A DNA stretch of 20,869 nt from JBGOTP01 sp041476545 (GTDB lineage: Bacteria; Acidobacteriota; Vicinamibacteria; Vicinamibacterales; CAVVIG01), in NCBI GenBank assembly GCA_041476545.1, contig JBGOTP010000043.1, positions 1-20,869 of the forward strand. The letters are read 5' to 3'. This document shows, piece by piece, positions 1-7,306 of this stretch. Position 1 is the stretch's first letter. Every line of letters begins with the position of its first letter. Made by a program: the position numbers and the translations under genes. The notes below the pieces were generated by a model. It was not told the DNA's origin, ran no database searches, and saw nothing but the letters and a program-made list of their open reading frames with translations.

Positions 1-1797
1 AACGTCGCGATTATCGCCCACGTCGACCATGGCAAGACCACCCTGGTGGACGCGCTGCTGCACCAGAGCGGCACGTTCCGCGCGAACGAGCGCGTGGCCG
101 AACGCGCCATGGACAACACGGATCTCGAGCGCGAACGGGGCATCACGATTCTGGCGAAGAACACCGCCGTTCACTACAAGAACCTGCTCATCAACATCGT
201 GGACACGCCGGGGCACGCGGACTTCGGCGGAGAGGTCGAGCGCACGCTGTCCATGGTCGACGGGGTGATGCTGCTCGTGGATGCCTCCGAAGGCCCGCTC
301 CCGCAGACACGCTTCGTGCTGCGCAAGGCGCTCGAACGCGGGCTGCACACGATCGTCGTGATCAACAAGATTGACCGGCCCGACGCGCGGCCGCAGGAAG
401 TGCTGAACGAGATCTACGACCTGTACATCGATCTCGATGCGAATGAAAAACAGCTCGACTTTCCGATCCTGTATACCAACGCGAAACTCGGCACCGCCAC
501 GCGCGATCAGGACGGCGAGGCCGAGGACCTGCGGCCGCTCTTCGACACGATCGTGGATCACGTGCCGCCGCCGCGCGGCAATCCCGAGGCGCCGCTCCAG
601 TTGCTCGTGGCCAATCTCGACTCGAGCGACTACCTTGGCCGTATCGCCATCGGCCGCATCTTTAATGGCCGGGTCAAGATTGGCGATCCCGTGGCGGTCG
701 TCAAGCTGGACACGAAGGTGCAGCACACCAAGGTGACGAAGCTCTTCGCCTTCGACGGCCTGAAGCGTGTCGATATCCAGGAGGCCGCCGCCGGCGACAT
801 CGTCTGCCTGGCGGGGATTGAAGACATCACGATCGGCGAAACGATCACGGACATGGAACACCAGATCGCGATTCCGCCGATTGCGATCGACGAGCCGACG
901 GTGTCGATGATCTTCGGCGTGAACACGTCGCCGGTGGCGGGACGCGAGGGACAGTACGTCACCTCGCGGCAGCTGAAGGATCGTCTTGATCGCGAACTGC
1001 TCGGCAACGTCTCCATCCGGGTCGAACCCACCGATACGCCCGAACAGATGAAGGTTGTCGGCCGCGGCGAACTCCAGCTGTCGATCCTGATCGAGATGAT
1101 GCGCCGCGAAGGATTCGAAATCCAGGTGTCGCGGCCCGATATCGTCACCAAGCAGATCGCCGGCGAGACCGTCGAGCCGGTGGAGGAACTCGTGATCGAT
1201 GTGCCGAAAGATCACCAGGGCATCGTCATCGCGCAGGTGGGCGAACGCAAGGGCACGATGACGAAAATGGTGGACAACGGCAGCGGTCGCGTGCGCCTCG
1301 AGTTCAGGATTCCCGCCCGCGGACTGATCGGCTTCCGCTCGCAGTTCATGACCGACACGAAAGGCACCGGCATCATGAACCACATCTTCTCGAGCTGGGA
1401 ACCCTGGCACGGCGCGATTGCGTCGCGGCAGAATGGCGCGCTCGTGGCCGATCGGGTCGGTGTCGCGACATCGTACGCGATCTTCAACCTGCAGGAACGC
1501 GGCGAGATCTTCATCGACCCCGCCACGGTCGTGTACGAAGGCATGATCATCGGTGAGAACTCGCGCCCGAGCGACATGGACGTGAACGTCTGCAAGGAGA
1601 AGAAGCAGACGAACATGCGCGCCTCGTCCGCGGACGAAGCCATCCGCCTCGTGCCGCCTCGCAAGCACGGCCTGGAGCAGGCCATCGAATTCATCAACGA
1701 CGATGAACTCGTCGAGGTGACGCCGTCGAGCATCCGGCTCCGCAAACGGATCCTGGCAGGCAACATGCGGCCCAAGGCTGGAAGGGCCGAGAGCTGA
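1..1797 (+). CDS. typA: Translational GTPase TypA/BipA, 5' end cut by window
   Basis: Ribosome-associated GTPase of the EF-G/LepA superfamily, involved in ribosome assembly and stress adaptation. Frame 1 is open from the first base, and the visible protein has 598 residues. The G1 loop AHVDHGKT lies at visible residues 6-13. It is followed by the switch I segment ERGITI, the G3 motif DTPGHADFGGE and the G4 motif NKIDRPDAR. The EF-Tu-like domain 2, EF-G-like domains and the TypA-specific C-terminal domain (GLIGFRSQF, the NMRASSADEA region) follow in the usual order. Only the first few residues are missing, because family members normally start a little before NVAIIAHVDHGKT. A GTG at 46 is internal to the P-loop region and cannot be the true start. 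The stop is TGA at 1795. The rhomboid gene starts 8 bp downstream, so co-transcription is likely. Identification is secure. Confidence 0.97.
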   Translation, partial: NVAIIAHVDHGKTTLVDALLHQSGTFRANERVAERAMDNTDLERERGITILAKNTAVHYKNLLINIVDTPGHADFGGEVERTLSMVDGVMLLVDASEGPLPQTRFVLRKALERGLHTIVVINKIDRPDARPQEVLNEIYDLYIDLDANEKQLDFPILYTNAKLGTATRDQDGEAEDLRPLFDTIVDHVPPPRGNPEAPLQLLVANLDSSDYLGRIAIGRIFNGRVKIGDPVAVVKLDTKVQHTKVTKLFAFDGLKRVDIQEAAAGDIVCLAGIEDITIGETITDMEHQIAIPPIAIDEPTVSMIFGVNTSPVAGREGQYVTSRQLKDRLDRELLGNVSIRVEPTDTPEQMKVVGRGELQLSILIEMMRREGFEIQVSRPDIVTKQIAGETVEPVEELVIDVPKDHQGIVIAQVGERKGTMTKMVDNGSGRVRLEFRIPARGLIGFRSQFMTDTKGTGIMNHIFSSWEPWHGAIASRQNGALVADRVGVATSYAIFNLQERGEIFIDPATVVYEGMIIGENSRPSDMDVNVCKEKKQTNMRASSADEAIRLVPPRKHGLEQAIEFINDDELVEVTPSSIRLRKRILAGNMRPKAGRAES

Positions 1798-1805
1798 AAG
1801 CCCCC

Positions 1806-2663
1806 ATGTTTCAGCGGCAGAAGAGCGGATCGGTCGTCTGCCCCGGGTGCGGATCGCTCGTCGGTGTGCGCGACGACAAGTGCTACACCTGCGGTCGCGG
1901 GAACCCCAGCCTCTGGGGGTTCGCGCCGGTGCTGCGACGGCTGGGGGCCGACCTCGGCTTCGTCCCCTTCGTCATCGGCGTGTCGACCGTGCTGTACGCG
2001 CTCTCGCTCGTCGCATCGGGCCCAGACGTGGTCCGGATGGGGGGGCTGCTCAACATTCTCGCGCCGAACGGCCGCGCCCTGGCCCTCTTTGGCGCGAGCG
2101 GCGCGCTCCCGGTGTTCTACGAGGGTGCGTGGTGGACCGTCCTGAGCGCCACGTGGCTGCACGGCAGCCTGCTCCACATCGTCTTCAACATGATGTGGGT
2201 GCGCGACCTCGGGCCCTCGACCGCGGAGATTGTCGGGCCTGCGCGAACCGTCATCATCTACGTGATCGCTGGCGTCTGCGGCTTCCTGCTCAGTTCGTTC
2301 GCGGGCGCCTATCTGTCGATCCCGTTCATCTCCGGCGCGCGGGGCATCACCGTGGGCGCGTCCGCATCGATTTTTGGTCTGCTCGGCGCCCTCATGCACT
2401 ATGGACGCAAGAGCGGCAGCAGCCTGATTCACGCCGAGGCGAAACGCTACGCGGTGATTCTGTTCGTGATGGGCCTCATCATGCCGGGCGTCGACAACTT
2501 CGCCCACGCCGGCGGCTTTCTCGGCGGGTACGCGACGTCGGCCTTCTTCAACCCGCTGACCCGCGAGCGCGGCGATCACGCGATCGTTGCCGTCGTCTGC
2601 CTGGCCCTGACATTCCTCGCCATTGCGTTCTCGGTCTATCGCGGACTGTCGATGTCGCTCTAG
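1806..2663 (+). CDS. Rhomboid family intramembrane serine protease with N-terminal zinc ribbon
   Basis: Predicted integral-membrane serine protease of 285 aa. An N-terminal cytosolic zinc ribbon is formed by CPGC (C12, C15) and CYTC (C26, C29). The rhomboid core follows, with about six hydrophobic segments. The catalytic Ser is in the GASAS motif (S186), and its His partner is H234 in NFAHAGGFLGG. The TM2 signature WLHGSLLHIVFNMMWV lies at residues 117-132, with the HxxxN pattern. The start is ATG 1806, 8 bp after typA, without a strong Shine-Dalgarno sequence, which suggests read-through from typA. The substrate is unknown. The zinc ribbon may be a docking or regulatory module (inference). 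A longer overlapping frame on the same strand is a GC-rich shadow over this gene. Confidence 0.93.
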   Translation: MFQRQKSGSVVCPGCGSLVGVRDDKCYTCGRGNPSLWGFAPVLRRLGADLGFVPFVIGVSTVLYALSLVASGPDVVRMGGLLNILAPNGRALALFGASGALPVFYEGAWWTVLSATWLHGSLLHIVFNMMWVRDLGPSTAEIVGPARTVIIYVIAGVCGFLLSSFAGAYLSIPFISGARGITVGASASIFGLLGALMHYGRKSGSSLIHAEAKRYAVILFVMGLIMPGVDNFAHAGGFLGGYATSAFFNPLTRERGDHAIVAVVCLALTFLAIAFSVYRGLSMSL

Positions 2664-2746
2664 AGGAAGACAAAAGTCAGTCCCAGGACGACCGATGGGC
2701 CTCTAGGGGGGCGCCAGCCTGGTCCCCATGTTGCTTCGTCGAAGGC

Positions 2747-3139
2747 GTGCTCCGAAGTGGCTGTCTTGTTGTCGTGACGTTGTGGGCCACCGCCGCGGTG
2801 GTCGCCGGTGGGCCAGGGCTTGCGGCAGCCAACGTCCCGCTCTCGATTCGTGTCTCGCCCTCGGTGTCGTTTGCGCCTGCCGACCTCGTGGTCCGCGCGG
2901 TGGTCGAGGTGAATGCCAACAACCGGGCGATTGAGATTTCCGCCGAGTCAGGCGATTTCTATCGGAGCAGCGAAATTCAGCTCGACGGCGAGAAGGCGCC
3001 GCGCACATCGCAGTTCGAGTTCCTCAACCTGCCGCGCGGCGTGTACGAGGTGCGCGCGGTCCTCAAGGGCAGTCAGGGTCAGGCCCTGGCCTTTGCGCGG
3101 CAGCGCATCAACGTCGTGCAGAGCGGCAAAGGATCTTAG
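2747..3139 (+). CDS. Small secreted protein of unknown function
   Basis: A 130-aa protein if translated from GTG 2747, the only plausible start before the hydrophobic segment. The N-terminus (LVVVTLWATAAVVAGG, ending in an Ala-rich LAAAN) looks like a Sec signal peptide. The mature part is beta-rich in appearance, with SPSVSFAPADLVVRAVVEV and a closing stretch FLNLPRGVYEVRAVL that resembles an Ig-like or carboxypeptidase-regulatory-like fold. No catalytic motif is visible. It lies 83 bp after the rhomboid gene on the same strand. Its TAG stop interlocks with the TAA stop of the convergent Yip1 gene, sharing 3136-3139. No clear ribosome-binding site was seen, so the start is uncertain. I do not recognise a named family. 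Confidence 0.7.
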   Translation: MLRSGCLVVVTLWATAAVVAGGPGLAAANVPLSIRVSPSVSFAPADLVVRAVVEVNANNRAIEISAESGDFYRSSEIQLDGEKAPRTSQFEFLNLPRGVYEVRAVLKGSQGQALAFARQRINVVQSGKGS

Positions 3140-3708
3140 AAGCCGAAGTGCGGCAGGTGGGCCTGCGCTACGAGCCAACTGAGGCCGATGCTCAACACCA
3201 TGATGGTGATGGCGGTGACAAGCGTGAAGGGCACGCGTTGTTCGAGCGGCGTTCCCATCACTGGCGTCAGGCCGCCAAAAAAGAGATACACCGCGTAGAG
3301 CCCGCCGGCCAGATCTAGGCGCGCCCATCCCACGAAAGCAGAGAAGACTCCCGCCAGCCAGACCGGCGTCCACGCGTACGCCACGAGCTTCAGCGCCTCC
3401 GTCGTGCCGCCGTCCGACTTGAACTTCGGCGCCAGGAACGCGAGCGCCAGCGCGGTGGCGAGCGGCATGGTCAGCGCCATCGCATAGCTGACCATGGCGG
3501 CGGTGACTGCCGTGACGATGCCGGCGGCGCCGAGATAGCGCCCGCCCGTCATCGCCAGGCCGGTCAGCACCGACAGCTCAGGAATCGCCGCGAGGATCAT
3601 GATGTGGCGGGCGTAGAGCGACCCGATATCGGCCGGCTCACCGGCGATCGTCGCCCACTCGCGCGCCGGGCTTGTCAGGAGACCGGCAACGCGGCGCAAC
3701 AGATTCAC
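3136..3708 (-). CDS. Yip1-family multi-pass membrane protein
   Basis: Predicted 190-aa membrane protein starting at GTG 3708 (MNLLRRVAGLL). The segment REWATIAGEPADIGSLY, followed by repeated hydrophobic helices (ILAAIPELSVLTG, VTAVTAAMVSYAMAL, LALAFLAPKF, LVAYAWTPVWLAGVFSAF, LYAVYLFFGG, ITIMVLSIGLSWLV), fits the bacterial Yip1 domain pattern, including the W...I.EP opening. The open frame runs upstream into the ABC gene, but that part is a shadow; GTG 3708 lies 10 bp after the ABC stop, which indicates an operon. The role of bacterial Yip1 proteins is not established. Proximity to a lipid-exporter-like ABC protein suggests a membrane-related function (inference). Confidence 0.85.
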   Translation of the reverse strand: MNLLRRVAGLLTSPAREWATIAGEPADIGSLYARHIMILAAIPELSVLTGLAMTGGRYLGAAGIVTAVTAAMVSYAMALTMPLATALALAFLAPKFKSDGGTTEALKLVAYAWTPVWLAGVFSAFVGWARLDLAGGLYAVYLFFGGLTPVMGTPLEQRVPFTLVTAITIMVLSIGLSWLVAQAHLPHFGF

Positions 3709-3718
3709 GCGAGTGCAC

Positions 3719-5656
3719 TCAGAGAACGTTGGCACGCGGCAGCGGTCGCGCGGCGGCCACCGTCTCGGGCTGAGGCGTGAAGTCTTCTCCCGGGTTGATG
3801 AAGCGATCCTTCTCGAACCGGTACTGCTTGTCGTACAGCTGCCGGTACCGACCGTCTCTGGCGAGCAGCTCGTCGTGCGTGCCGTGTTCGACGATCTCCC
3901 CGTGCTCGAGCACCAGAATCTGATCGGAACTGCGGATGGTCGACAGGCGGTGCGCGATGACGAACGTCGTGCGCCCATGTCTGAGCGCCTTCAACCCATC
4001 CTGGATGAGCGCCTCGCTCTCGCTGTCGAGGCTCGAGGTGGCCTCGTCGAGGATCAGAATGGTCGGATTGGCCAGGATGGCGCGGGCAATCGCCACGCGC
4101 TGCCGCTGTCCGCCCGAAAGCCGCACGCCGCGTTCCCCGACGATCGTGTCGTACCCCTTCTCGAAGGCCTGGATGAACTCGTCGCAGTGGGCGATGCGGC
4201 TGACGGCGATGACCTCGTCCCGGCTGGCGTGCGGCTTGGCGTAGGCGATGTTCTCCGCAATCGTGCCGTCGAAGAGGAAGTTGTCCTGAAGGACGACGCC
4301 CAGATGCTTGCGATAGTCGCGCAACTTCACGCTCGTGAGGTCGTGCCCGTCCACGAGCACACGCCCGGAGAGCGGCCGGGCGAAGGCCATCACGAGGCTG
4401 ATGAGCGTGCTCTTGCCCGAACCACTCGATCCCACCAGCGCCGTCGTCGATCCGGCGGGCGCGGTGAACGACACATGTTTCAGCACCGGAGTGCCCGCGT
4501 TGTACTCGAAGCTCACATCGTCGAACGACACGTCGCCGCGCACGTCGGTCAGCGCGGCGCGCGCCGCGTCTTCATCGTCTTCGGTGGCCATCTGGCGAAT
4601 CTCGCGGATGCGATCCAGGCCGGCGAACGCCTCGGTGATTTGCGTGCCGATGTTGGCGAGCTGAATGACCGGCATGCTGAGGAGCGCAATCATGGAGACA
4701 TACATGAAGAGGTCGCCGATGGTCATGGCCCCGGATCGGATCGCCGAGCCGCCGACCAGCATGACCGCAATGCCAATCGCCCCGATCACCAGCCCGGAGA
4801 AGGCGCCGAGCGCCGACATGCCGGTGACGGACTTGGCGACGTTCCTGAACAGCCGGTGGGCGCCTTTGGTGAACACGAGCTCCTCGCGCTTCTCGGCCGT
4901 GTACGCCTTCACGATCCGGACGCCGCCGAGTGTTTCGGCGAGCCGGCCGGTCACTTCGGCGTTGATCTGGCCCCGTTCGCGGAAGAGCGGACGCAGGCGC
5001 TTGAACGCGGTCGCCATGCCGCCGCCGAAGAGGACGAGAATCACGATCGTGATCGCCGTCAGCCTCCAGTTCAGATAGACGAGGATCCCCAGCGCCATCG
5101 TGGCGGTCATGAGCGAGCCGGTCAGCTGCACCAGGCCCGTGCCGACGAGGTTCCTGATCCCGTCGGCGTCGTTCATGATGCGCGAGATGAGGATGCCGCT
5201 CTTGGTCGAGTCGAAGTAGCGGATCGGCAGCCGCATCACGTGCGCTTCGACCTCCTTGCGCATCTGCGTGATCGCGCGCTGCGCGGCGACGCCGAGCACC
5301 TGGGAATTCGCAAACGACGTGAGCGAGTCCACGATCGTCGCGGCGCCCGCGGCCATTGCCAGCGTCGGGAGTAGATCCCAGTTCTTCTTCAAGATGACGT
5401 CGTCCATCAGGTACTTCGACGTCAGCGGCAGGACCAGCCCGGCGAGGCGATTGACGACCATCAGCGCCAGGCCGAGCCCCAGGCGCTGGCGGTGCGACCA
5501 GATGAGCGCGCGGGCTTCCTGCCACGCGCCCGGCGTCAGTTTGGTTTTCGGTTTGGCAGGGGGACCGCCCGGCGCCTTCGCCACCGCGTCGTGCTGCCCT
5601 CTGCGAGACCCCTTGGATCGTTCAGTACCGCCGCTCGTCATGCGTGTGAGTTTCAA
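3719..5656 (-). CDS. ABC exporter, MsbA-like: fused transmembrane and ATPase domains
   Basis: Half-transporter of 645 aa. It has a polar N-terminal tail of about 45 aa rich in Gly, Lys and Pro, then a six-helix exporter membrane domain (about 55-345) and a nucleotide-binding domain (about 375-610). Visible motifs are Walker A GSSGSGKST (409-417), Q-loop VVLQDNF, signature LSGGQ (513-517), Walker B ILILDE (533-538) and H-loop H569 (IAHRLSTI). This is the type IV exporter architecture of MsbA and multidrug half-transporters. The substrate could be lipid, lipopolysaccharide precursor or drug and cannot be read from sequence. The start taken is TTG 5656; ATG 5641 five codons later is an alternative. 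A -10-like TAGGAT lies 6 nt before the TTG. Its neighbours are a WYL regulator 43 bp upstream and a Yip1 gene 10 bp downstream. Confidence 0.95.
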   Translation of the reverse strand: MKLTRMTSGGTERSKGSRRGQHDAVAKAPGGPPAKPKTKLTPGAWQEARALIWSHRQRLGLGLALMVVNRLAGLVLPLTSKYLMDDVILKKNWDLLPTLAMAAGAATIVDSLTSFANSQVLGVAAQRAITQMRKEVEAHVMRLPIRYFDSTKSGILISRIMNDADGIRNLVGTGLVQLTGSLMTATMALGILVYLNWRLTAITIVILVLFGGGMATAFKRLRPLFRERGQINAEVTGRLAETLGGVRIVKAYTAEKREELVFTKGAHRLFRNVAKSVTGMSALGAFSGLVIGAIGIAVMLVGGSAIRSGAMTIGDLFMYVSMIALLSMPVIQLANIGTQITEAFAGLDRIREIRQMATEDDEDAARAALTDVRGDVSFDDVSFEYNAGTPVLKHVSFTAPAGSTTALVGSSGSGKSTLISLVMAFARPLSGRVLVDGHDLTSVKLRDYRKHLGVVLQDNFLFDGTIAENIAYAKPHASRDEVIAVSRIAHCDEFIQAFEKGYDTIVGERGVRLSGGQRQRVAIARAILANPTILILDEATSSLDSESEALIQDGLKALRHGRTTFVIAHRLSTIRSSDQILVLEHGEIVEHGTHDELLARDGRYRQLYDKQYRFEKDRFINPGEDFTPQPETVAAARPLPRANVL

Positions 5657-5662
5657 GCCTCA

Positions 5663-5668
5663 ATCCTA
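5663..5668 (-). promoter_or_regulatory. Possible -10 element (TAGGAT) just before the ABC exporter start
   Basis: On the minus strand TAGGAT ends 6 nt before TTG 5656, which would place the transcript start at or next to the start codon. No good -35 is visible. The gene could equally be read through from the WYL gene. Confidence 0.3.
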
Positions 5669-5699
5669 ACAAAGTCTGAGTCCTTCCGACTTTTCACTT

Positions 5700-6731
5700 C
5701 TAAGTTTCAACTTTTAAAGGGTACTGCGCCCGTGCCTTCTCGAACTGGTCCGCGATCTCACGGGCGAGTGACGGCGGGGAGACGACGTGTGCGAGGGGAC
5801 CAAAGCTGAGAATCCAGCTGCGCAGCGCACGATCGCGACAGACATCCAGCGTGACCCGCACGCCGCCATCGGGCAGATCGCGCATGGTTTGCGACGGGTG
5901 CCACTCGCGGGCGCGGATGTACTCCGCGGCTGCGGGTTGGAACTCGATGTCGATCCGCTCCGGCGGCCCCGAATGGACGCCGAGCGAGTGGGGAAACGCC
6001 TCGTCGGGCAGGACTTCGGTGACCGTGAAGTGCTCGTCGAGCAGCGAGAGCGTCTGGATTCGCTCGACGGCGAATGTTCGCACCTCGCCGTACTCCGGCA
6101 CAAAAGCGAGCACATACAGTCCCCCCTGGGCGTACGCCAGCCGGTACGGATGAATGACGTAGGTCTTGGTACGCTCGCTCGACTGGGAGTGGTAGGTGAG
6201 GGTGGCCTGTCGCAGGTACAGCGTCGCCTCGAGCGCGCGAGCGACGATCTGCGCCTGTTGGGGCTGTGCCCGGCGTTCGCCGCGGGCGCCACCGGACCCG
6301 CGGCGTGTCGGATCGGACTTCATCGCGAGCACGTGGGGGAGCCGGTCGAGGAATGTCCGCATGTGCGGCGTGAGGCCCGCGGCGAGCTTGTCGAAGGCGC
6401 TTTCCAGATCGTCCTGAAACGGTGTGCCGGCGAGTGACTCGAGCAGCGTCCGGCTGAAGTAGAGCGCGGACAGTTCGGATAGTGTCAGGCCCGCGACGAG
6501 CGACTTGAACGCCTGGCCGTTGATGTTCCAGCGCGTCCGCCCGTCGTCGCGCGACTTGTCGTCGAACAGCGGGAACCCGGCTTCCTCGAGGGCCTGCAAA
6601 TCACGCCGAATCGTGCGCGTCGTGACGCCGCACTGGGACGCCAGTTCGTCGATCGTGACGCCCGCGCCTCGCGCGCGCTCAATTTCGCGGAGAATCGTCC
6701 ACTGGCGGATGACCTCGGCATTGCGCGGCAC
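5700..6731 (-). CDS. WYL-domain transcriptional regulator (DeoR-type HTH)
   Basis: A 343-aa regulator. Residues 10-60 form a winged helix-turn-helix (VTIDELASQCGVTTRTIRRDLQALEEAGFPL), a typical DeoR/HTH_11 reader. The WYL domain follows at about 165-225, with YHSQSSERTKTYVIHPYRLAY and GGLYVLAF. A C-terminal WCX-type segment runs to the end (LPDGGVRVTLDV...WILSFGPLAHVVSP). WYL domains bind ligands, often nucleic acids or nucleotides, and tune the HTH. The start is GTG 6731. On the minus strand a TAGAAT -10 ends 6 nt before it, fitting a leaderless transcript. The ABC exporter gene begins 43 bp downstream in the same direction, so it may regulate its own operon (inference). The left inverted repeat of the four-helix cassette abuts its promoter. 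Confidence 0.92.
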   Translation of the reverse strand: MPRNAEVIRQWTILREIERARGAGVTIDELASQCGVTTRTIRRDLQALEEAGFPLFDDKSRDDGRTRWNINGQAFKSLVAGLTLSELSALYFSRTLLESLAGTPFQDDLESAFDKLAAGLTPHMRTFLDRLPHVLAMKSDPTRRGSGGARGERRAQPQQAQIVARALEATLYLRQATLTYHSQSSERTKTYVIHPYRLAYAQGGLYVLAFVPEYGEVRTFAVERIQTLSLLDEHFTVTEVLPDEAFPHSLGVHSGPPERIDIEFQPAAAEYIRAREWHPSQTMRDLPDGGVRVTLDVCRDRALRSWILSFGPLAHVVSPPSLAREIADQFEKARAQYPLKVET

Positions 6732-6737
6732 GGAGAG

Positions 6738-6743
6738 ATTCTA
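6738..6743 (-). promoter_or_regulatory. -10 element TAGAAT for the WYL gene, leaderless arrangement
   Basis: Minus-strand TAGAAT, a 5/6 match to TATAAT, lies 6 nt upstream of GTG 6731. The expected transcription start coincides with the start codon. A -35 is not convincing; the upstream sequence is the left inverted repeat. Confidence 0.5.
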
Positions 6744-6752
6744 GCAAGTGCA

Positions 6753-6782
6753 GGATTGCCGGATTGCAGGAAGTAGTGAGGG
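6753..6782. repeat. Left arm of imperfect inverted repeat around the four-helix gene
   Basis: Contains GGATTGCC and GGATTGCA units and then an AG-rich stretch. By eye, 25 of 30 positions match the reverse complement of 7233-7262, ungapped. The arms enclose 450 bp holding the four-helix-bundle gene. Confidence 0.75.
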
Positions 6783-6884
6783 GGCCAGTACGAGAAAACT
6801 GCACCGACGGAACGCCCGTCCATCGACTGCACAGGCAAAAGCGGGAGCAAAGGGCGCGGCATTTGATGTGCATCCACGAACTGT

Positions 6885-7190
6885 GTGGACGAAGTGGCTG
6901 AACGACTCAAGGACCGGACCAAACGGTTTGCGATTGCGGTCATCGAGTTCGTCGAGTCCCTGCCGCGGTCACCGGCAGGTGACGGAGTTGGTCGTCAGTT
7001 GCTGCGCTCGGGGCTCGGGGTTGTCGGCAACTACAGGAGCGCGTGTCGAGGGCGTTCGCACGCGGAGTTTACCGCCCGGCTCGGCGTGGTTCTCGAGGAG
7101 ATTGACGAAGCCGAGTTGTGGTTGGACATGCGGGCCATCTTCTCGAGGGCCTGCGCCACGGCGCGCGCTCGCGAGAAGCGCCGACTCTAA
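6885..7190 (+). CDS. Four-helix-bundle protein (23S rRNA IVS-type family)
   Basis: A 101-aa protein starting at GTG 6885; a stop lies shortly upstream in frame, so there is no longer option. The segments RTKRFAIAVIEFVESLPRSP, QLLRSGLGVVGNYRSACRGRS, EFTARLGVVLEEIDEAELWLDM and RAIFSRACATARAREK follow the family layout: FA..V..FV..LP, QLLRS..S...NY.EA, F...L....KE..E...WL. Members occur inside 23S rRNA intervening sequences, near diversity-generating retroelements (Avd) and as stand-alone genes; a nucleic-acid-binding role is assumed. The protein is a little short for the family but complete in pattern. Inverted repeats flank the gene, which sits between the divergent WYL and TauE genes, suggesting a small inserted cassette (inference). 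Confidence 0.82.
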   Translation: MDEVAERLKDRTKRFAIAVIEFVESLPRSPAGDGVGRQLLRSGLGVVGNYRSACRGRSHAEFTARLGVVLEEIDEAELWLDMRAIFSRACATARAREKRRL

Positions 7191-7232
7191 CGGCAACGCC
7201 TTGCCGTCTTTCTTCCCGATTCCCTTTTCCTT

Positions 7233-7262
7233 CCTTCACTCCCTTCTGCAATCCTGCAATCC
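7233..7262. repeat. Right arm of imperfect inverted repeat around the four-helix gene
   Basis: Its reverse complement matches 6753-6782 at 25 of 30 positions by eye. The arm overlaps the 8-bp tandem array starting at 7247. Confidence 0.75.
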
Positions 7263-7286
7263 TGCAATCCTGCCATTCTGTAATTT
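7247..7286. repeat. Tandem array of an 8-bp unit (TGCAATCC)
   Basis: Three perfect TGCAATCC copies (7247-7270) are followed by two decayed units, TGCCATTC and TGTAATTT. The array sits just upstream of the TauE/SafE gene. The same unit in opposite orientation occurs twice near 6753. Confidence 0.85.
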
Positions 7287-7306
7287 CCCCATCCCGCCAC
7301 CCTACA

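Noticed and set aside
1212..2579. 455-codon minus-strand frame spanning the typA end and the rhomboid gene
   Set aside because: It crosses two well-supported plus-strand genes, and its composition is that of an antisense shadow.
3713..5374. Long open frame (553 codons) on the plus strand across the ABC exporter gene
   Set aside because: It is antisense to a gene with every ABC motif. The translation is His/Arg/Asp/Glu-rich low complexity with no family motif, typical of GC-rich shadow frames.
5680..5720. AT-rich stretch between the ABC and WYL genes considered as a decayed tandem repeat
   Set aside because: The TTTCAACTTTT/TTTCACTTC similarity is too short and irregular to support a repeat call.
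7247..7286. Tandem 8-bp array considered as a CRISPR remnant
   Set aside because: The units are contiguous with no spacers and far too short for CRISPR repeats; no cas genes are present.
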